A stretch of 64,000 nucleotides of DNA from Albimonas donghaensis (GCF_900106695.1 NZ_FNMZ01000002.1:496001-560000); one strand, 5' to 3'; counted from the first letter of the stretch, positions 17,057 to 26,234 are shown. Notes: generated by a model from the sequence alone, not told the origin. Made by a program: numbers and translations.

Positions 17057-18676
17057 TCAGAACTTCAGCCGGCTGCGCACCAGTTCCAGCAGCGCGTCGA
17101 GCTGGGTGGCGACCATCACCTTCCGCGCGATCATGTCGAGCGGCAGATAATAGGTGTGCAGCAACACGAGCGCGAGGATGGCGCCGCCGACGCCGAGCAC
17201 GATCATCGACCACTTCGCCCGGATCCTGCGGCGCAGCTCGTCGTCGGTGTAGATGTAGGGGATCACCGCCAGCGGCTGCATGTCCAGCGTGTTGATGATG
17301 TCGGAGGGCCGCCGGATCGCCTTGTTGAGGAACTCCAGCACGATGATCAGCGCCAGTCCGCCGCCGCCGCCCGCGCCGATGCCCAACAGCAGGATCATGA
17401 CCCGGTTGGGCTTGGTCGGCGCGTCGGGAACCGTGGCCTCGTCGATGACCTCGAAGCGCTCGGCCTGCTGCTTGAGCTCCAGCTGCTCGCCGGTCGCGGA
17501 GACCGCCAGCTTGCTGCGGGCGTCGGTGTATTGCTGCTGCAGGTTGCCGTAGTTCCGCTGCAGGGCGGTCAGGGCCATCTGGGTGTTGGGCGTCTCGCCG
17601 ATGGAGCGCTGCAGGGACGCTTCCTGACGTTCGAGCTGCGTCGTCTCGTCGGCGATCTGCGAGAGGCGGGTGTCCACCTCCTCGATCTGCTGGCGAACCC
17701 GGCTGAGCTCGTCCTCCACCAGCTGGGAGGAGCTGTCGGAGAGCTGCTGCTCGAGATCGGCGCGCTCCTGCTCGATCGCCTCGTCCAGGGCAGCGATGCG
17801 GGTGCGCAGGGCGCGGATCTCGGGGTGCTGCTCGGACAGCAGGGCCGAGCGCAGCTCCAGCTCGCGCGCCATCTCCTTCTTGATCCGCTCGGAGTCGGTG
17901 AGCGGGCGCTCCGCGTCGGCCAGCGAGGCGGGGTTATCCAGAATCTGCAGCAGGTTCTTGCGACGCTCCTGCAGGTTGGCGACCTCCCGGTCCAGAAGCT
18001 GAAGCTGCTGCTGGGCGCGCTGCAGCTGGTTGGTGCGGAAATCGAGGGTCTCGGGCAGGGTGTCGCGATTGGCGCGCTTGAAATCGACGATCTCGGCCTC
18101 GATCGCGGTCAGCTCGCCGCCCAGGCGCTGGGTCTCCTGCTCGAAGAACTCGTAGGTGTCGGCGGCGCGCGCGGTGCGCAGCTTGAGATTGTCTTCGAGA
18201 ATGCGGGTCATGTACTCGCCCGCCACCCGCGCCGCGACGGAGCCGTTGGACGCGGTGAAGGACACCGTGAACACCATCGCCATGGCGGTCTCGCCCCGCC
18301 GGCCGCTGGAAAGACCGTCGGCCTTGAAGGAGGACTGCCGGCGCATCTCGTCGACGATCTCGGAAGGCGACATGTCCCGGCGGTCGCGGAACACGTTGTA
18401 CTCGGCCGCGATCTCCAGAAGATTGTCGCGGGTCAGCAGCCGCTGCTGGATCACGCGCAGCCGTTCCGTCGCCTGGCTGGTCACGGTGGACTGCACAAGC
18501 GCGGTCGGAATCTGCTGGGATTCCACGAGGATCTTCGCCGAGGACGTGTAGGACGCGGGGATCAGCACCGCGGCCGCGGCGAAGCCCGAGAAGATCACCA
18601 CCGCGGTCAGCAGGAACACCGGGAAGCGGCGCAGAAGGACCGAAAGCAGGAATCGGGGGTCGAGTTCACTAGGCAT
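17057..18676 (-). CDS. Wzz/GumC-like polysaccharide chain-length determinant
   Basis: A 539-residue inner-membrane protein. The N-terminal Wzz domain starts SELDPRFLLSVLLRRFPVF with a membrane helix at about residues 18-38, then SYTSSAKILVESQQIP. The periplasmic middle (about residues 150-420) is a long coiled coil rich in Glu, Gln, Arg and Leu. A second membrane segment (MILLLGIGAGGGGGLALIIV) follows PDAPTKPNR, and a third (IVLGVGGAILALVLLHTYYL) lies near the end. This is the layout of XrtA/PEP-CTERM system chain-length proteins. It lacks a fused kinase; the kinase is the next gene. Confidence 0.9.
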   Translation of the reverse strand: MPSELDPRFLLSVLLRRFPVFLLTAVVIFSGFAAAAVLIPASYTSSAKILVESQQIPTALVQSTVTSQATERLRVIQQRLLTRDNLLEIAAEYNVFRDRRDMSPSEIVDEMRRQSSFKADGLSSGRRGETAMAMVFTVSFTASNGSVAARVAGEYMTRILEDNLKLRTARAADTYEFFEQETQRLGGELTAIEAEIVDFKRANRDTLPETLDFRTNQLQRAQQQLQLLDREVANLQERRKNLLQILDNPASLADAERPLTDSERIKKEMARELELRSALLSEQHPEIRALRTRIAALDEAIEQERADLEQQLSDSSSQLVEDELSRVRQQIEEVDTRLSQIADETTQLERQEASLQRSIGETPNTQMALTALQRNYGNLQQQYTDARSKLAVSATGEQLELKQQAERFEVIDEATVPDAPTKPNRVMILLLGIGAGGGGGLALIIVLEFLNKAIRRPSDIINTLDMQPLAVIPYIYTDDELRRRIRAKWSMIVLGVGGAILALVLLHTYYLPLDMIARKVMVATQLDALLELVRSRLKF

Positions 18677-18709
18677 GTCGCGTCACAACGCTTTCTTGCG
18701 AAAGGCGGG

Positions 18710-19735
18710 TCAGACCTGTCGGTCCCATACGCCGTAGAACACATTCTGCTCGTCGCCGTCGCCCTCCGGGGCGTCGTGCGGCAGGCTCGACGAAGGCGGC
18801 GCCGGGGTCTGCGCCCCGGTCGCGAGGGCGGGGTCCGCGGCGGGCGCGGGCGCGTTCAGGGGCCCGGACGCCGAGTCGGACATGGCCATCGCCTCGTCCA
18901 CGCGGAACATGCCCGAATGACGCCGATCCTCCAGCACCTCGCGCACGAGGCTGGAATCGACCACCGGCCGCTCCTCCGAATAGGCGTAGACCAGCGCGTA
19001 GTCGCAGAGCTGGTTGATCAGCCGCGGAATGCCGCGCCCGGCGACGTGGATCATCGCCCGCGCCGTCACGTCGATCACCTCGCGCTGCGCCCCGGCATGG
19101 GTCAGGCGATGGATGATGTAGGCGTCGGTCTCCTCGGCCGTGAAGGCGCGCAGGTGGAAATCCGAGGCGATGCGCTGCGCGAACTGCTGCAGGACGGGCT
19201 GGCGCACCAGCTCCCGCAGTTCCGGCTGGCCGACCAGGATCAGCTGCAGCAGCTGGTCCTTGTCGGCGTTGATGTTCGAGAACATCCGCAGTTCCTCCAG
19301 CGCCAGGGGCGAGAGGTTCTGGGCTTCGTCGAAGATCAGCGCGGTGCGCCGGCCGGCGGCGTATTCGTCGATCAGGAAATCCTGGAACTGGCGGAACAGC
19401 GCCACATAGCCCAGCCCCGGCTCCACCGGCTGGCCGAGCGACATCAGCACCCAGTGCAGCAGCTCCCCCCGGTCGCCCTGGGCGTTGGAGATCAGCCCGA
19501 TCGAGAAATCGGCCGGGATGTCGTTGAGCAGCTTGCGCACCAGCGTCGTCTTGCCCGACCCGATTTCACCGGTGATCATGGTGATCGGCGCATGGGTGGC
19601 CATGCCGTATTCCAGCATGGTGTAGGCCTTCTGGTGCGGGCCCGACCAGAACAGGAAATCGGGGTCGGGGAGCAGCGAGAACGGCCGCTCCCTCAGCCCG
19701 AAGAAGTCGTCGTAAAGCCGGGTCAGATCACGCAT
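18710..19735 (-). CDS. ExeA-like AAA ATPase of the XrtA-associated EPS type
   Basis: A 341-residue AAA protein from the ATG at 19735; an in-frame start at 19780 would add 15 residues. The N-terminus YDDFFGLRERPFSLLPDPDF is the family hallmark. Walker A is MITGEIGSGKTTLVRKLL, Walker B TALIFDEAQNLS, and sensor-like residues follow in RMFSNINADKD and LVGQPELRE. The C-terminal ~70 residues are Pro/Ala-rich and disordered-looking. Relatives include GspA/ExeA and the ATPase of exosortase-linked EPS clusters. It lies 33 bases upstream of the Wzz-like gene on the same strand, so the two are probably cotranscribed. Confidence 0.88.
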   Translation of the reverse strand: MRDLTRLYDDFFGLRERPFSLLPDPDFLFWSGPHQKAYTMLEYGMATHAPITMITGEIGSGKTTLVRKLLNDIPADFSIGLISNAQGDRGELLHWVLMSLGQPVEPGLGYVALFRQFQDFLIDEYAAGRRTALIFDEAQNLSPLALEELRMFSNINADKDQLLQLILVGQPELRELVRQPVLQQFAQRIASDFHLRAFTAEETDAYIIHRLTHAGAQREVIDVTARAMIHVAGRGIPRLINQLCDYALVYAYSEERPVVDSSLVREVLEDRRHSGMFRVDEAMAMSDSASGPLNAPAPAADPALATGAQTPAPPSSSLPHDAPEGDGDEQNVFYGVWDRQV

Positions 19736-19789
19736 GGCGCCCCCGATCCCGCCCGCCGCGGAGCGTGGTATGGATCGCAAGTTCGCCGA

Positions 19790-22240
19790 TCACTGCTGCG
19801 CCTTCCCTTCCTCGGCCTTGCGCGCACGGTCGGCCTCCAGCGCGTCGATACGCTTGAGCACTTCCCTGGCGCGGTCGGCATGAGAGAAATTCACCTGCTC
19901 CGACAGGGTCATCGCCCGGTCGATGCGATTGCGCGCCTGGCTGAACTCGCCATTGGCGGCCAGCACGACGCCCAGATGATACTGCACCAGCGGGTTGGTC
20001 GGCAGCTGCTCCGCCGCCCGCCGCAGCAGGGGCAGCGCTTCCGCCGACGATCCGGTGAGGTGCAGGAGCCATCCGTAGGTGTCCGTCAGGTAGGGCTGGT
20101 CGGAGCCGCGGAAACGCTTGGCGATATTGAACGCGCGCGACAGCTGCTCCGGGTCCGAGGCCCGGTGATCCGCCAGAAGGCTGGCGAAGTTGTTGGCGAT
20201 GACGGTCGAGGACGGACGCTGCTTGTACAGGTCCTCATACACCTCGATCGCGTCATCGAACTGCCCTTCGTATTCCAGCTGCATGGCCTGGGTCAGCCGC
20301 AGCGACACGTCCCGGTCATTGAGCGTCAGACCCTTCTGAAGGGTTTCCGTGACCTGCGACGCCTTGCCCATCGAATTGTAGATCCGCGCCAGGCTGGCAT
20401 AGGCCGCGGCGTTGCCGGGCTCGATCTCGATGGCCTTCAGCAGATCGGTCTCGGCCGCCTCCATGTCGCCACGCCCCGACAGGATCGAGGCGCGCAGCAC
20501 CAGCGCGGTCACGTCCTCGGGCTTGGTCTCCAGCCGCTCGGTCAGGTAGGTGTAGGCCCGATCGACGTCGCCGCCGGCCAGCAGCGCGCGCACCAGCGCG
20601 ATGACGCCGTTGGACGCGTCGCCTCCCTCCGTGTCGACCACGGTCTCGAGGATGTCGGCGCTCTCGTCGAACTTGCGCTGCCCCAGCGCCGCGGCGGCCA
20701 GAAGGCGGTCGGCGACCGCGTCCTTGGGGTCGATGACCTTCAGGCGATTGGCGATGCGCTCGGCCTCGGCCCAGGCCTGCCGGCGCAGCTTGAGCTGGGC
20801 CAGCGCCACCAGCAGGTCGCGGCTCTCGCCCCGCCTCTTGAGCGCGTCGTTCATCACGCTCTCGGCGACTTCCGGCTTCTGGGCGCGGATCAGCGCCTCG
20901 GCGTAGCGCAGGGTGATCGGCAGGTCGAAATCCGATTCCTGCATGGCCTGGGCCAGCCGCTCCAGCGCCAGCTCGCGCTGACCGTTGCGGTCGTAGGCCG
21001 CGGCCAGCGTCAGCATGATCTGGACGTCCTTGGGCGCCACGTCCAGCGCCGCCCGCAGGTCGCGGATCGCGGCGTCGTTCTCGTCCGCGGCCAGGAAGCG
21101 CGAGGCGCGCAGGCGCAGCGCGTCGGCGTTCTTGGTGTCCGAGGCGATCACCGCGTCCAGCAGAACGTCCGCGGCCTCGAACTCCTCGTCCTTGATGTGC
21201 AGCTTGGCGCGCTCCAGCCGGGCGCGGTTCTGGTCGGCGCCGGTGCGTTCCGCCGCCAGCCGGTCGAGCCGCTCGATCGCCGCGGCCTCGTCGCCCTCCC
21301 GCAGGTCGAGCGTGGCGATGGCCAGCTCGTATTCCACCAGCGGGTTGTCGCTCGACGCCAGGCGCTCCAGCTCCTCGCGGGCGCGCTCGGGGCCGTGCAG
21401 GGCGTTGACGAAACGGGCCACGTCCAGCGCGCGCTGGTAGTCGCGGGGGTTGTTGTCGGCGATGGCGCGATACTGCGCCTCGGCGTTGTCATACTGGTTC
21501 TTGAAGACGTACCAGCGCGCCAGCGCCTCGCGGAACTGGTCGGTGCGCGGGTAATGCTCCACCAGCCGCTCGAGCTGGGGACCGATGTCGTCGGCGCGCT
21601 CGAGCTGTTCCAGCACCCCGAGCCGAACCACGTTCAGGCTGAGATCGGACTCCTTGTAGGCGAGCCCCTCGTCCAGCAGCTTCAGCGCGCCTTCGTTGTC
21701 GCCGGAATCCACGCGATCGGCCACCAGCACCAGACGGGTGGTGATGTTCTCGGGGATCCTCTCGATCACCTCGCGGGCGACCTTGACGGCCTCCTCGCGG
21801 TTGCCGCGCTTGTAGTCGACGGAGGCCTTGATGCCGAGCACGCGCGGATTTTCGGGGTCCAGCGCGAAGGCGGCGAGCACGAAGCGCTCGGCCTCGTCGA
21901 GCTGGTTGGCGACCAGCATGATCTCCGCGAGCTCGATCCGCGCCCCGATGTGATTGGGGTCGAGCTCCGCGGCCGAACGGAATTGCCCCAGCGCGCCGCG
22001 GATGTCGTTCTTGGACTTCAGGTAGAGCCCGAGCTCGTAGCGCGCCGCCACATGGGCCGGGTCGAGCTTGACGGCGTTCCGGAACTCCAGCTGGGCCTTG
22101 TCAGGCTCGCCTTCCTGGAGCAGGGCCATCCCGCTGTCGTAGTGCTCCTGCGCGCGCTCCTCCCCGGAATCGCAGGCCGCGAGCCCGAAGGCTGCGAGCG
22201 CGAGGAACACGGCCGTATACGCGTGAGCGCGGAATTTCAT
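19790..22240 (-). CDS. Large TPR lipoprotein, PrsT-like
   Basis: An 816-residue lipoprotein from the ATG at 22240. The signal (MKFRAHAYTAVFLALAAF) ends in the lipobox FGLAAC. The rest is almost wholly tetratricopeptide repeats, visible as recurring helix pairs such as ALLQEGEPDKAQLEFRNAVK, LDPENPRVLGIKASVDYKRG and VQYHLGVVLAANGEFSQARN. This matches the PEP-CTERM/XrtA system TPR lipoprotein PrsT in size and layout. In such systems it is thought to be a periplasmic scaffold for polymer assembly or export. The upstream start at 22285 was rejected because it would precede the signal peptide. It is probably the first gene of the minus-strand run down to 16170. Confidence 0.88.
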   Translation of the reverse strand: MKFRAHAYTAVFLALAAFGLAACDSGEERAQEHYDSGMALLQEGEPDKAQLEFRNAVKLDPAHVAARYELGLYLKSKNDIRGALGQFRSAAELDPNHIGARIELAEIMLVANQLDEAERFVLAAFALDPENPRVLGIKASVDYKRGNREEAVKVAREVIERIPENITTRLVLVADRVDSGDNEGALKLLDEGLAYKESDLSLNVVRLGVLEQLERADDIGPQLERLVEHYPRTDQFREALARWYVFKNQYDNAEAQYRAIADNNPRDYQRALDVARFVNALHGPERAREELERLASSDNPLVEYELAIATLDLREGDEAAAIERLDRLAAERTGADQNRARLERAKLHIKDEEFEAADVLLDAVIASDTKNADALRLRASRFLAADENDAAIRDLRAALDVAPKDVQIMLTLAAAYDRNGQRELALERLAQAMQESDFDLPITLRYAEALIRAQKPEVAESVMNDALKRRGESRDLLVALAQLKLRRQAWAEAERIANRLKVIDPKDAVADRLLAAAALGQRKFDESADILETVVDTEGGDASNGVIALVRALLAGGDVDRAYTYLTERLETKPEDVTALVLRASILSGRGDMEAAETDLLKAIEIEPGNAAAYASLARIYNSMGKASQVTETLQKGLTLNDRDVSLRLTQAMQLEYEGQFDDAIEVYEDLYKQRPSSTVIANNFASLLADHRASDPEQLSRAFNIAKRFRGSDQPYLTDTYGWLLHLTGSSAEALPLLRRAAEQLPTNPLVQYHLGVVLAANGEFSQARNRIDRAMTLSEQVNFSHADRAREVLKRIDALEADRARKAEEGKAQQ

Positions 22241-22667
22241 AGCAATCTCATCCCCTGGGCCCATCACCTCGGGCCCTTGGCGCAACCCCCACAGCTGCGC
22301 TGCGTTTCCGTCCGCCCGGGCGCGCCCGCGCCCCGCGAAGCCCCATCAAGACCGGCGGCTGTCGCCTGAGCGCAGCGAATCGGCCTGATGAACGCTTAGA
22401 GGTGTATCGTGACTGCCCCCCGGATTCCAAGTCGAAGTAATGTTATCAAGGCTCAACCTTGGCGATCCGCCTCACCATGCCGCGGTCCGGAATATGAACG
22501 GCGCGGCCGAACCCTCGTATTCGTTGGGCGCGCCCGCCTCTGTTCATCTTCTTCACAGGTAGTTCTCGTCCGATGCGCGACGCCGCGCCGCGCCGGGATC
22601 GTCCCGGCCCGACCGGCTTCGAAGCGGGATCGGGAGGAGATCGGGCTGGAGCCTCGGCTTCGCGGGC
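22241..22667 (-). promoter_or_regulatory. Leader region of the PrsT-ATPase-Wzz-kinase run, with a candidate promoter
   Basis: These 427 bases separate the beta-barrel gene stop from the PrsT-like start. No gene is seen. A candidate minus-strand promoter is TTGGAA (complement of 22425-22430), a 16-base spacer and GATACA (complement of 22403-22408). A short inverted repeat caagg-ctcaa-ccttg lies just upstream of it. The part from 22400 to 22560 is visibly richer in A and T than its flanks. Confidence 0.4.
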
Positions 22668-24035
22668 TCAGGGCAGCAGCGTGAAATTGCGGCGCAATGA
22701 CAGCGTCACCCGGTGCGACGTCGCCTCCCCCGTCGAATCCTCGACCCGGAACACGTAGCCGAGATTGGCCGAGGTCTCCTCGGTCAGCAGGTAGGACAGC
22801 CCGCCGCTGGCGCTGTAGGCGGATTCCGTGCCGCCGCTGTCGTCGGTATAGGCCCAGCCCACCCCGGCGCGGCCGGAGACCCGGTCGTTGATCTCGATCT
22901 TGTAGCCGCCGTTGAGGCTCACCCGCCGGATCTCGCCGTCGCCATCGTCCTCGTCGAGCGGGGTCTGCAGGCTGGCCCGCGCCCCGGCGGTCAGCGATTG
23001 CGTCGCGTCCAGCCGCCGCGACACCGAGGCCCGCAGGCTGGCGAAGTTGCTGGACACGCCCTCGTCCGACGGCTGGGTGGAATTGGAGGCGCTGGCGGAG
23101 AACGAGGTCGGCCCGGTCACGTAGGAGGCCCCAATCGAGGCGCGGATGCCCGGCGTGATCTCGTCGTCGCGGCCGCCCCCGCGCAGGAAGCTCAGGCTCG
23201 GACCCAGCGAAAAGTCGAAGGTCTGGGTCGGCGTGGGCTGATAGCCCAGCTGCGGCGTCGCGTACACGGTGGTCGTGTCGCGCTCGGCGTCGTCGTCGGT
23301 GACGATGTTGGTGATGCCCGCGGTCACGCCCGTGGTCCAGGACGCGCGCAGCTGGCGCGACCAGCCGGTGCTGAAATCCAGAACGTTGGACGGGGTGTAG
23401 CGACCGCCCGTGTCGTCGAGATAATCGGTCCGCCGGGCCGAGGCGTTGAAGCTCAGGCTCTCATGGGAATTCACCCGGTAGGTGTAGCCGCCGTTCACCG
23501 CGTATATGGCGCGCAACGTCTCGTCATCGCGCTGCACCAGCCCGACCTCCGGCTCGTCGTCGGGGTCGATATCGGGATCGTCGGGATCGACGGGCAGCAG
23601 CACGAAGCTGGTCGAACTGAATTCGACCGGCTTGACCGACAGCGAGAAGCCCAGATCGAACCCCCGATCGGTGCGCTGACGCTGGTAGGCGCCGGAGACG
23701 TTGGGGAACAGACCCGCGATGTTGTCGTTGGCGTCGCCGGTATAGGCCGAGTAGCGCATCGCCCCGCGCAGCGTCAGCGAGTCGGTCGGCCCGGCGTTGG
23801 CGTAGTTCAGGACCAGCTCGGTCTCCGAGCCGATGGTGCCGTCATCGCCGGGATTGAGCTGATAATTGGTGTCGGCCACCACCTGCTCGGTGATCGAGCC
23901 GGTCAGCGTCTGGTCGCCGGCATAGGCGGCCACGGCCAGCAGCCCGGCGCCGCCCAGGGCGGTCGCGCCGGCGAGCGCCGCCCGCCTCGGGCGGCGGAGG
24001 GCCGTGCCGGTCCTGTCATCGTTGCGCCTGGTCAT
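22668..24035 (-). CDS. Outer-membrane beta-barrel protein of the XrtA-associated EPS type
   Basis: A 455-residue protein from the ATG at 24035. It starts with an Arg-rich N-terminus and signal segment (ALAGATALGGAGLLAVAAYAG). The rest shows alternating hydrophobic and polar residues typical of a large barrel: LTLRGAMRYSAY, ESLSFNASARRTDY, SLNGGYKIEI, ANLGYVFRV and the final RVTLSLRRNFTLLP. An acidic loop, DPDDPDIDPDDEPE, is a likely surface loop. It fits the PEP-CTERM system-associated outer-membrane family. It probably helps polymer pass or anchor at the outer membrane. The open frame extends to 24857, but that part overlaps the real OPX gene in another frame and is rejected. Confidence 0.85.
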   Translation of the reverse strand: MTRRNDDRTGTALRRPRRAALAGATALGGAGLLAVAAYAGDQTLTGSITEQVVADTNYQLNPGDDGTIGSETELVLNYANAGPTDSLTLRGAMRYSAYTGDANDNIAGLFPNVSGAYQRQRTDRGFDLGFSLSVKPVEFSSTSFVLLPVDPDDPDIDPDDEPEVGLVQRDDETLRAIYAVNGGYTYRVNSHESLSFNASARRTDYLDDTGGRYTPSNVLDFSTGWSRQLRASWTTGVTAGITNIVTDDDAERDTTTVYATPQLGYQPTPTQTFDFSLGPSLSFLRGGGRDDEITPGIRASIGASYVTGPTSFSASASNSTQPSDEGVSSNFASLRASVSRRLDATQSLTAGARASLQTPLDEDDGDGEIRRVSLNGGYKIEINDRVSGRAGVGWAYTDDSGGTESAYSASGGLSYLLTEETSANLGYVFRVEDSTGEATSHRVTLSLRRNFTLLP

Positions 24036-24079
24036 GGAGCGGTCCCGTGCAGCAGCGGAGGAAACGTCCGCGCGCCGGC

Positions 24080-24784
24080 TCAGTCGAACAAGCCGCGCTC
24101 GGGGGCGAAGATCACGTCGCCGGGCAGGATCGCGATGTCCCCCTCCAGCGGCAGCCCCTCCTCGAAGCGCTCGTAGTCGAACATGTGAACGGTCTCGACC
24201 CCGGCCTCGTCCTTGCGGCGCAGCATGATCCGGTCCTTGGCCGCGAAGGCGGTCGGCCCGCCCGCCAGCGCGATGGCGGTCAGCAGGGTGAGTTCTTCCT
24301 GCGTCTCGATCCGCCCGACATTGTTGAAGGCGCCGACCAGGTAATAGGCGTAGGGCTCTTCCTCTTCTTCGGCCAGCAGCTCGCTGCCGAGGATCGGGGC
24401 GAGACCGGCGACCGAGACGGTGACCGTCGGCGTGATCTGGAACCCGCGCGCGAGGCGCTGGCGCAGGGCGGCCTCGACCTGCTCGGGCGAATTGCCGGCG
24501 GCCATCACGGTTCCGGCGATGGGCATGGAGATGCGGCCGTCGGGCCGGACCAGCACCGTGCGGTTCAGGTTGGGATCTTCGAGCACGGTGACCGAAAGCG
24601 TATCGCCCGGGCGCACCGAGTAATAGGCCGAGCCGTGACTGGACGCGGCGAGCTCCGCCGCGGTGGCGGCGGAGGACGACGCCTGGCTCTGGGCCGACTG
24701 CTCGGTCTGGGCCCGCAGGCCGGTCGAGGTGGAAATCGTCAGCGCGGCGACCAGGGCCAACGCCAGAAAAGCAAACCTTGGCAA
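24080..24784 (-). CDS. Short polysaccharide export protein (OPX, EpsE-like)
   Basis: A 234-residue protein if it starts at the TTG at 24784. That start is preferred because AGAGGGGC lies 7-8 bases upstream and it gives a clean signal peptide (PRFAFLALALVAALTIS...LRA). The alternative ATG at 24898 has no Shine-Dalgarno and adds unlikely sequence. The export domain reads YYSVRPGDTLSVTVLEDPN, RPDGRISMPIAGTVMAAG, then an SLBB part with YYLVGAFNNVGRI and a final GDVIFAPERG. It may be the periplasmic or outer-membrane export component of the XrtA-type system. An acidic EEEEEP loop is unusual. It is upstream of the barrel gene by 44 bases. Confidence 0.85.
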   Translation of the reverse strand: MPRFAFLALALVAALTISTSTGLRAQTEQSAQSQASSSAATAAELAASSHGSAYYSVRPGDTLSVTVLEDPNLNRTVLVRPDGRISMPIAGTVMAAGNSPEQVEAALRQRLARGFQITPTVTVSVAGLAPILGSELLAEEEEEPYAYYLVGAFNNVGRIETQEELTLLTAIALAGGPTAFAAKDRIMLRRKDEAGVETVHMFDYERFEEGLPLEGDIAILPGDVIFAPERGLFD

Positions 24785-25198
24785 GATGTCGCCCCTCTCT
24801 CTTCGGATCTGGCTTGAACGCGTTTCTGGACCATGATGGATCGGATCGCCACAGCAAATCTCGATCCGAAGGCGCTCATCGCCGCGTGTAATCTTCAAGC
24901 GTGACGTAAACGCCGCACCTCGGGGGCGGCGACCGCAGGCCGGAAACCCATCCGTCGCCCGCCGTTTTCCGGGGCCAGAAGACTGTCGCGAGGCGGCGCA
25001 CGACCCACCCCGTTATCGCTCGCATTCGACGCGGATTCTACATTAACAACATGAATTCCGGTTGTGACAGGCCGGATTTTGTGAGACAAATTGTTAAGGA
25101 ATGGTTCAGGTGGAATCGTGGGGATTTCAGACTGACGCTATCCGCGCCGAACCCGGCGCGATACATTCCTCGGTGGGGTTTTCGGGGGTTTGCTCGGC
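24785..25198. promoter_or_regulatory. Divergent promoter region at the right end of the EPS locus
   Basis: These 414 bases between the short OPX gene (minus) and the second sugar transferase (plus) hold no gene. From about 25020 to 25130 they are clearly AT-richer than the rest. An inverted pair TTAACAA (25043-25049) and TTGTTAA (25091-25097) is separated by 41 bases, and GTTAAGG (25093-25099) recurs from the left divergent region. These could be operator sites; no start point can be fixed. Confidence 0.45.
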
Positions 25199-25888
25199 AT
25201 GATTCACGATGCAACATTACAACATGCGTCCGAGGGCGCGTCCGCGGAGCCGGCGGCGGCCATGAGTGGCCGCAGCTCGGCAGGCTGGTACGCGGCGCGT
25301 GGCAAACGCTTGCTGGATCTGCTCATTCTCGTTCTTGTGGCGCCGGTGGCGGCGCCGCTTGTGGTGATGCTCGCCCTCATGGCGCGGCTCGACGGCGGCC
25401 CCGCGCTCTACGCCCAGCCCCGCGTCGGGCGCGGCGGGCGCCTGTTCCGCTGCTGGAAAATCCGCTCCATGGTGGTCGACGCCGACAAGCGGCTCGAAGA
25501 CTATCTCGAAGCGCATCCCGCCGCGCGAATCGAATGGGACCGCGACCAGAAGCTGCGCAACGATCCGCGCATCACGGCCACCGGGCGGTTCATGCGTTCG
25601 ACCTCGCTCGACGAGCTGCCGCAGCTCTGGAACATCCTGACCGGCGAAATGTCCTTCGTGGGCCCGCGTCCGTTCACGCCGAACCAGATCAGCCTGTATC
25701 GCGGCGTCAGCTATTACAGCCTGCGTCCGGGTCTCACCGGCCCCTGGCAGGTCGGCGAGCGCAACGGTTCCGGCTTCGCCGCCCGCGCGGCCTATGACAC
25801 CGGCTACGCCCGCGACCTGTCCTTCGCGCTGGATCTCGGGATCCTGCTGCGCACCGTGCGCGTCGTGCTGAGCCGCACCGGTCAGTGA
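25199..25888 (+). CDS. Second undecaprenyl-phosphate sugar-1-phosphate transferase
   Basis: A 229-residue paralogue of the gene at 14065. It keeps the membrane helix (LLDLLILVLVAPVAAPLVVM), then PRVGRGGRLFRCWKIRSM, LRNDPRITATGRFMRSTSLD, GEMSFVGPRPF and LRPGLTGPWQVGERNG. It may start polymer synthesis with another sugar, or be the priming enzyme of a second product. ATG 25199 is chosen after a GGGGG run; a TTG at 25190 is also open. It faces away from the short OPX gene, just as its paralogue faces away from the long OPX gene. Confidence 0.9.
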   Translation: MIHDATLQHASEGASAEPAAAMSGRSSAGWYAARGKRLLDLLILVLVAPVAAPLVVMLALMARLDGGPALYAQPRVGRGGRLFRCWKIRSMVVDADKRLEDYLEAHPAARIEWDRDQKLRNDPRITATGRFMRSTSLDELPQLWNILTGEMSFVGPRPFTPNQISLYRGVSYYSLRPGLTGPWQVGERNGSGFAARAAYDTGYARDLSFALDLGILLRTVRVVLSRTGQ

Positions 25889-25935
25889 CCTCCGGGCGCT
25901 GATCCTCACCGGGCCCCGCCCGACGCCGCGCGCCC

Positions 25936-25991
25936 GACCCCACAAGACCGACCCCGCAAGACCGCCCCCACAAGACCGCCCCCACAAGACC
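25936..25991. repeat. Four copies of a 14-bp unit (gaccccacaagacc type)
   Basis: Copies at 25936-25949, 25950-25963, 25964-25977 and 25978-25991 differ at only one or two bases each. They lie after the second sugar transferase. They look like slippage repeats. Confidence 0.85.
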
Positions 25992-26010
25992 GACCGGAAC
26001 ATTCCGACTT

Positions 26011-26047
26011 TCGAACGCCGCCTCGCCGACCGCGAGGCGGCGTTCGA
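26011..26047. terminator. Strong hairpin after the EPS locus
   Basis: A perfect 16-bp stem (26011-26026 with 26032-26047) and a 5-base loop cgacc. There is no T tract, as is common in GC-rich alphaproteobacteria. It ends the sugar transferase transcript. Confidence 0.65.
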
Positions 26048-26234
26048 CGTTCAGGCCCCAGAACGATCGACCTGCGCCATCGCCGGCGCGCACGGGCTCC
26101 GCAGCGTCGCGCAGCCGCTCCGGGCCGCGCGGCGCGAGGTTGCCGCAACGAAGTTTCGGAGGTGCGCGAATTTGGCGTTTCGGACCTCTTGCACCGCCCC
26201 GCGAATCTATGTAATCCACCGCTCACCGAAGGAT

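Noticed and set aside
17156-22369. A 1737-codon open frame on the plus strand
   Set aside because: It is antisense to the Wzz, ATPase and TPR genes, which have clear families. Its product is a His/Gly/Arg/Leu-rich string with no motif, as expected from third-position GC bias.
22668-24857. Extension of the barrel gene to a 729-residue protein
   Set aside because: The extra part lies over the short OPX gene in another frame and reads as Arg/Pro/Gly noise; ATG 24035 gives a proper signal peptide.
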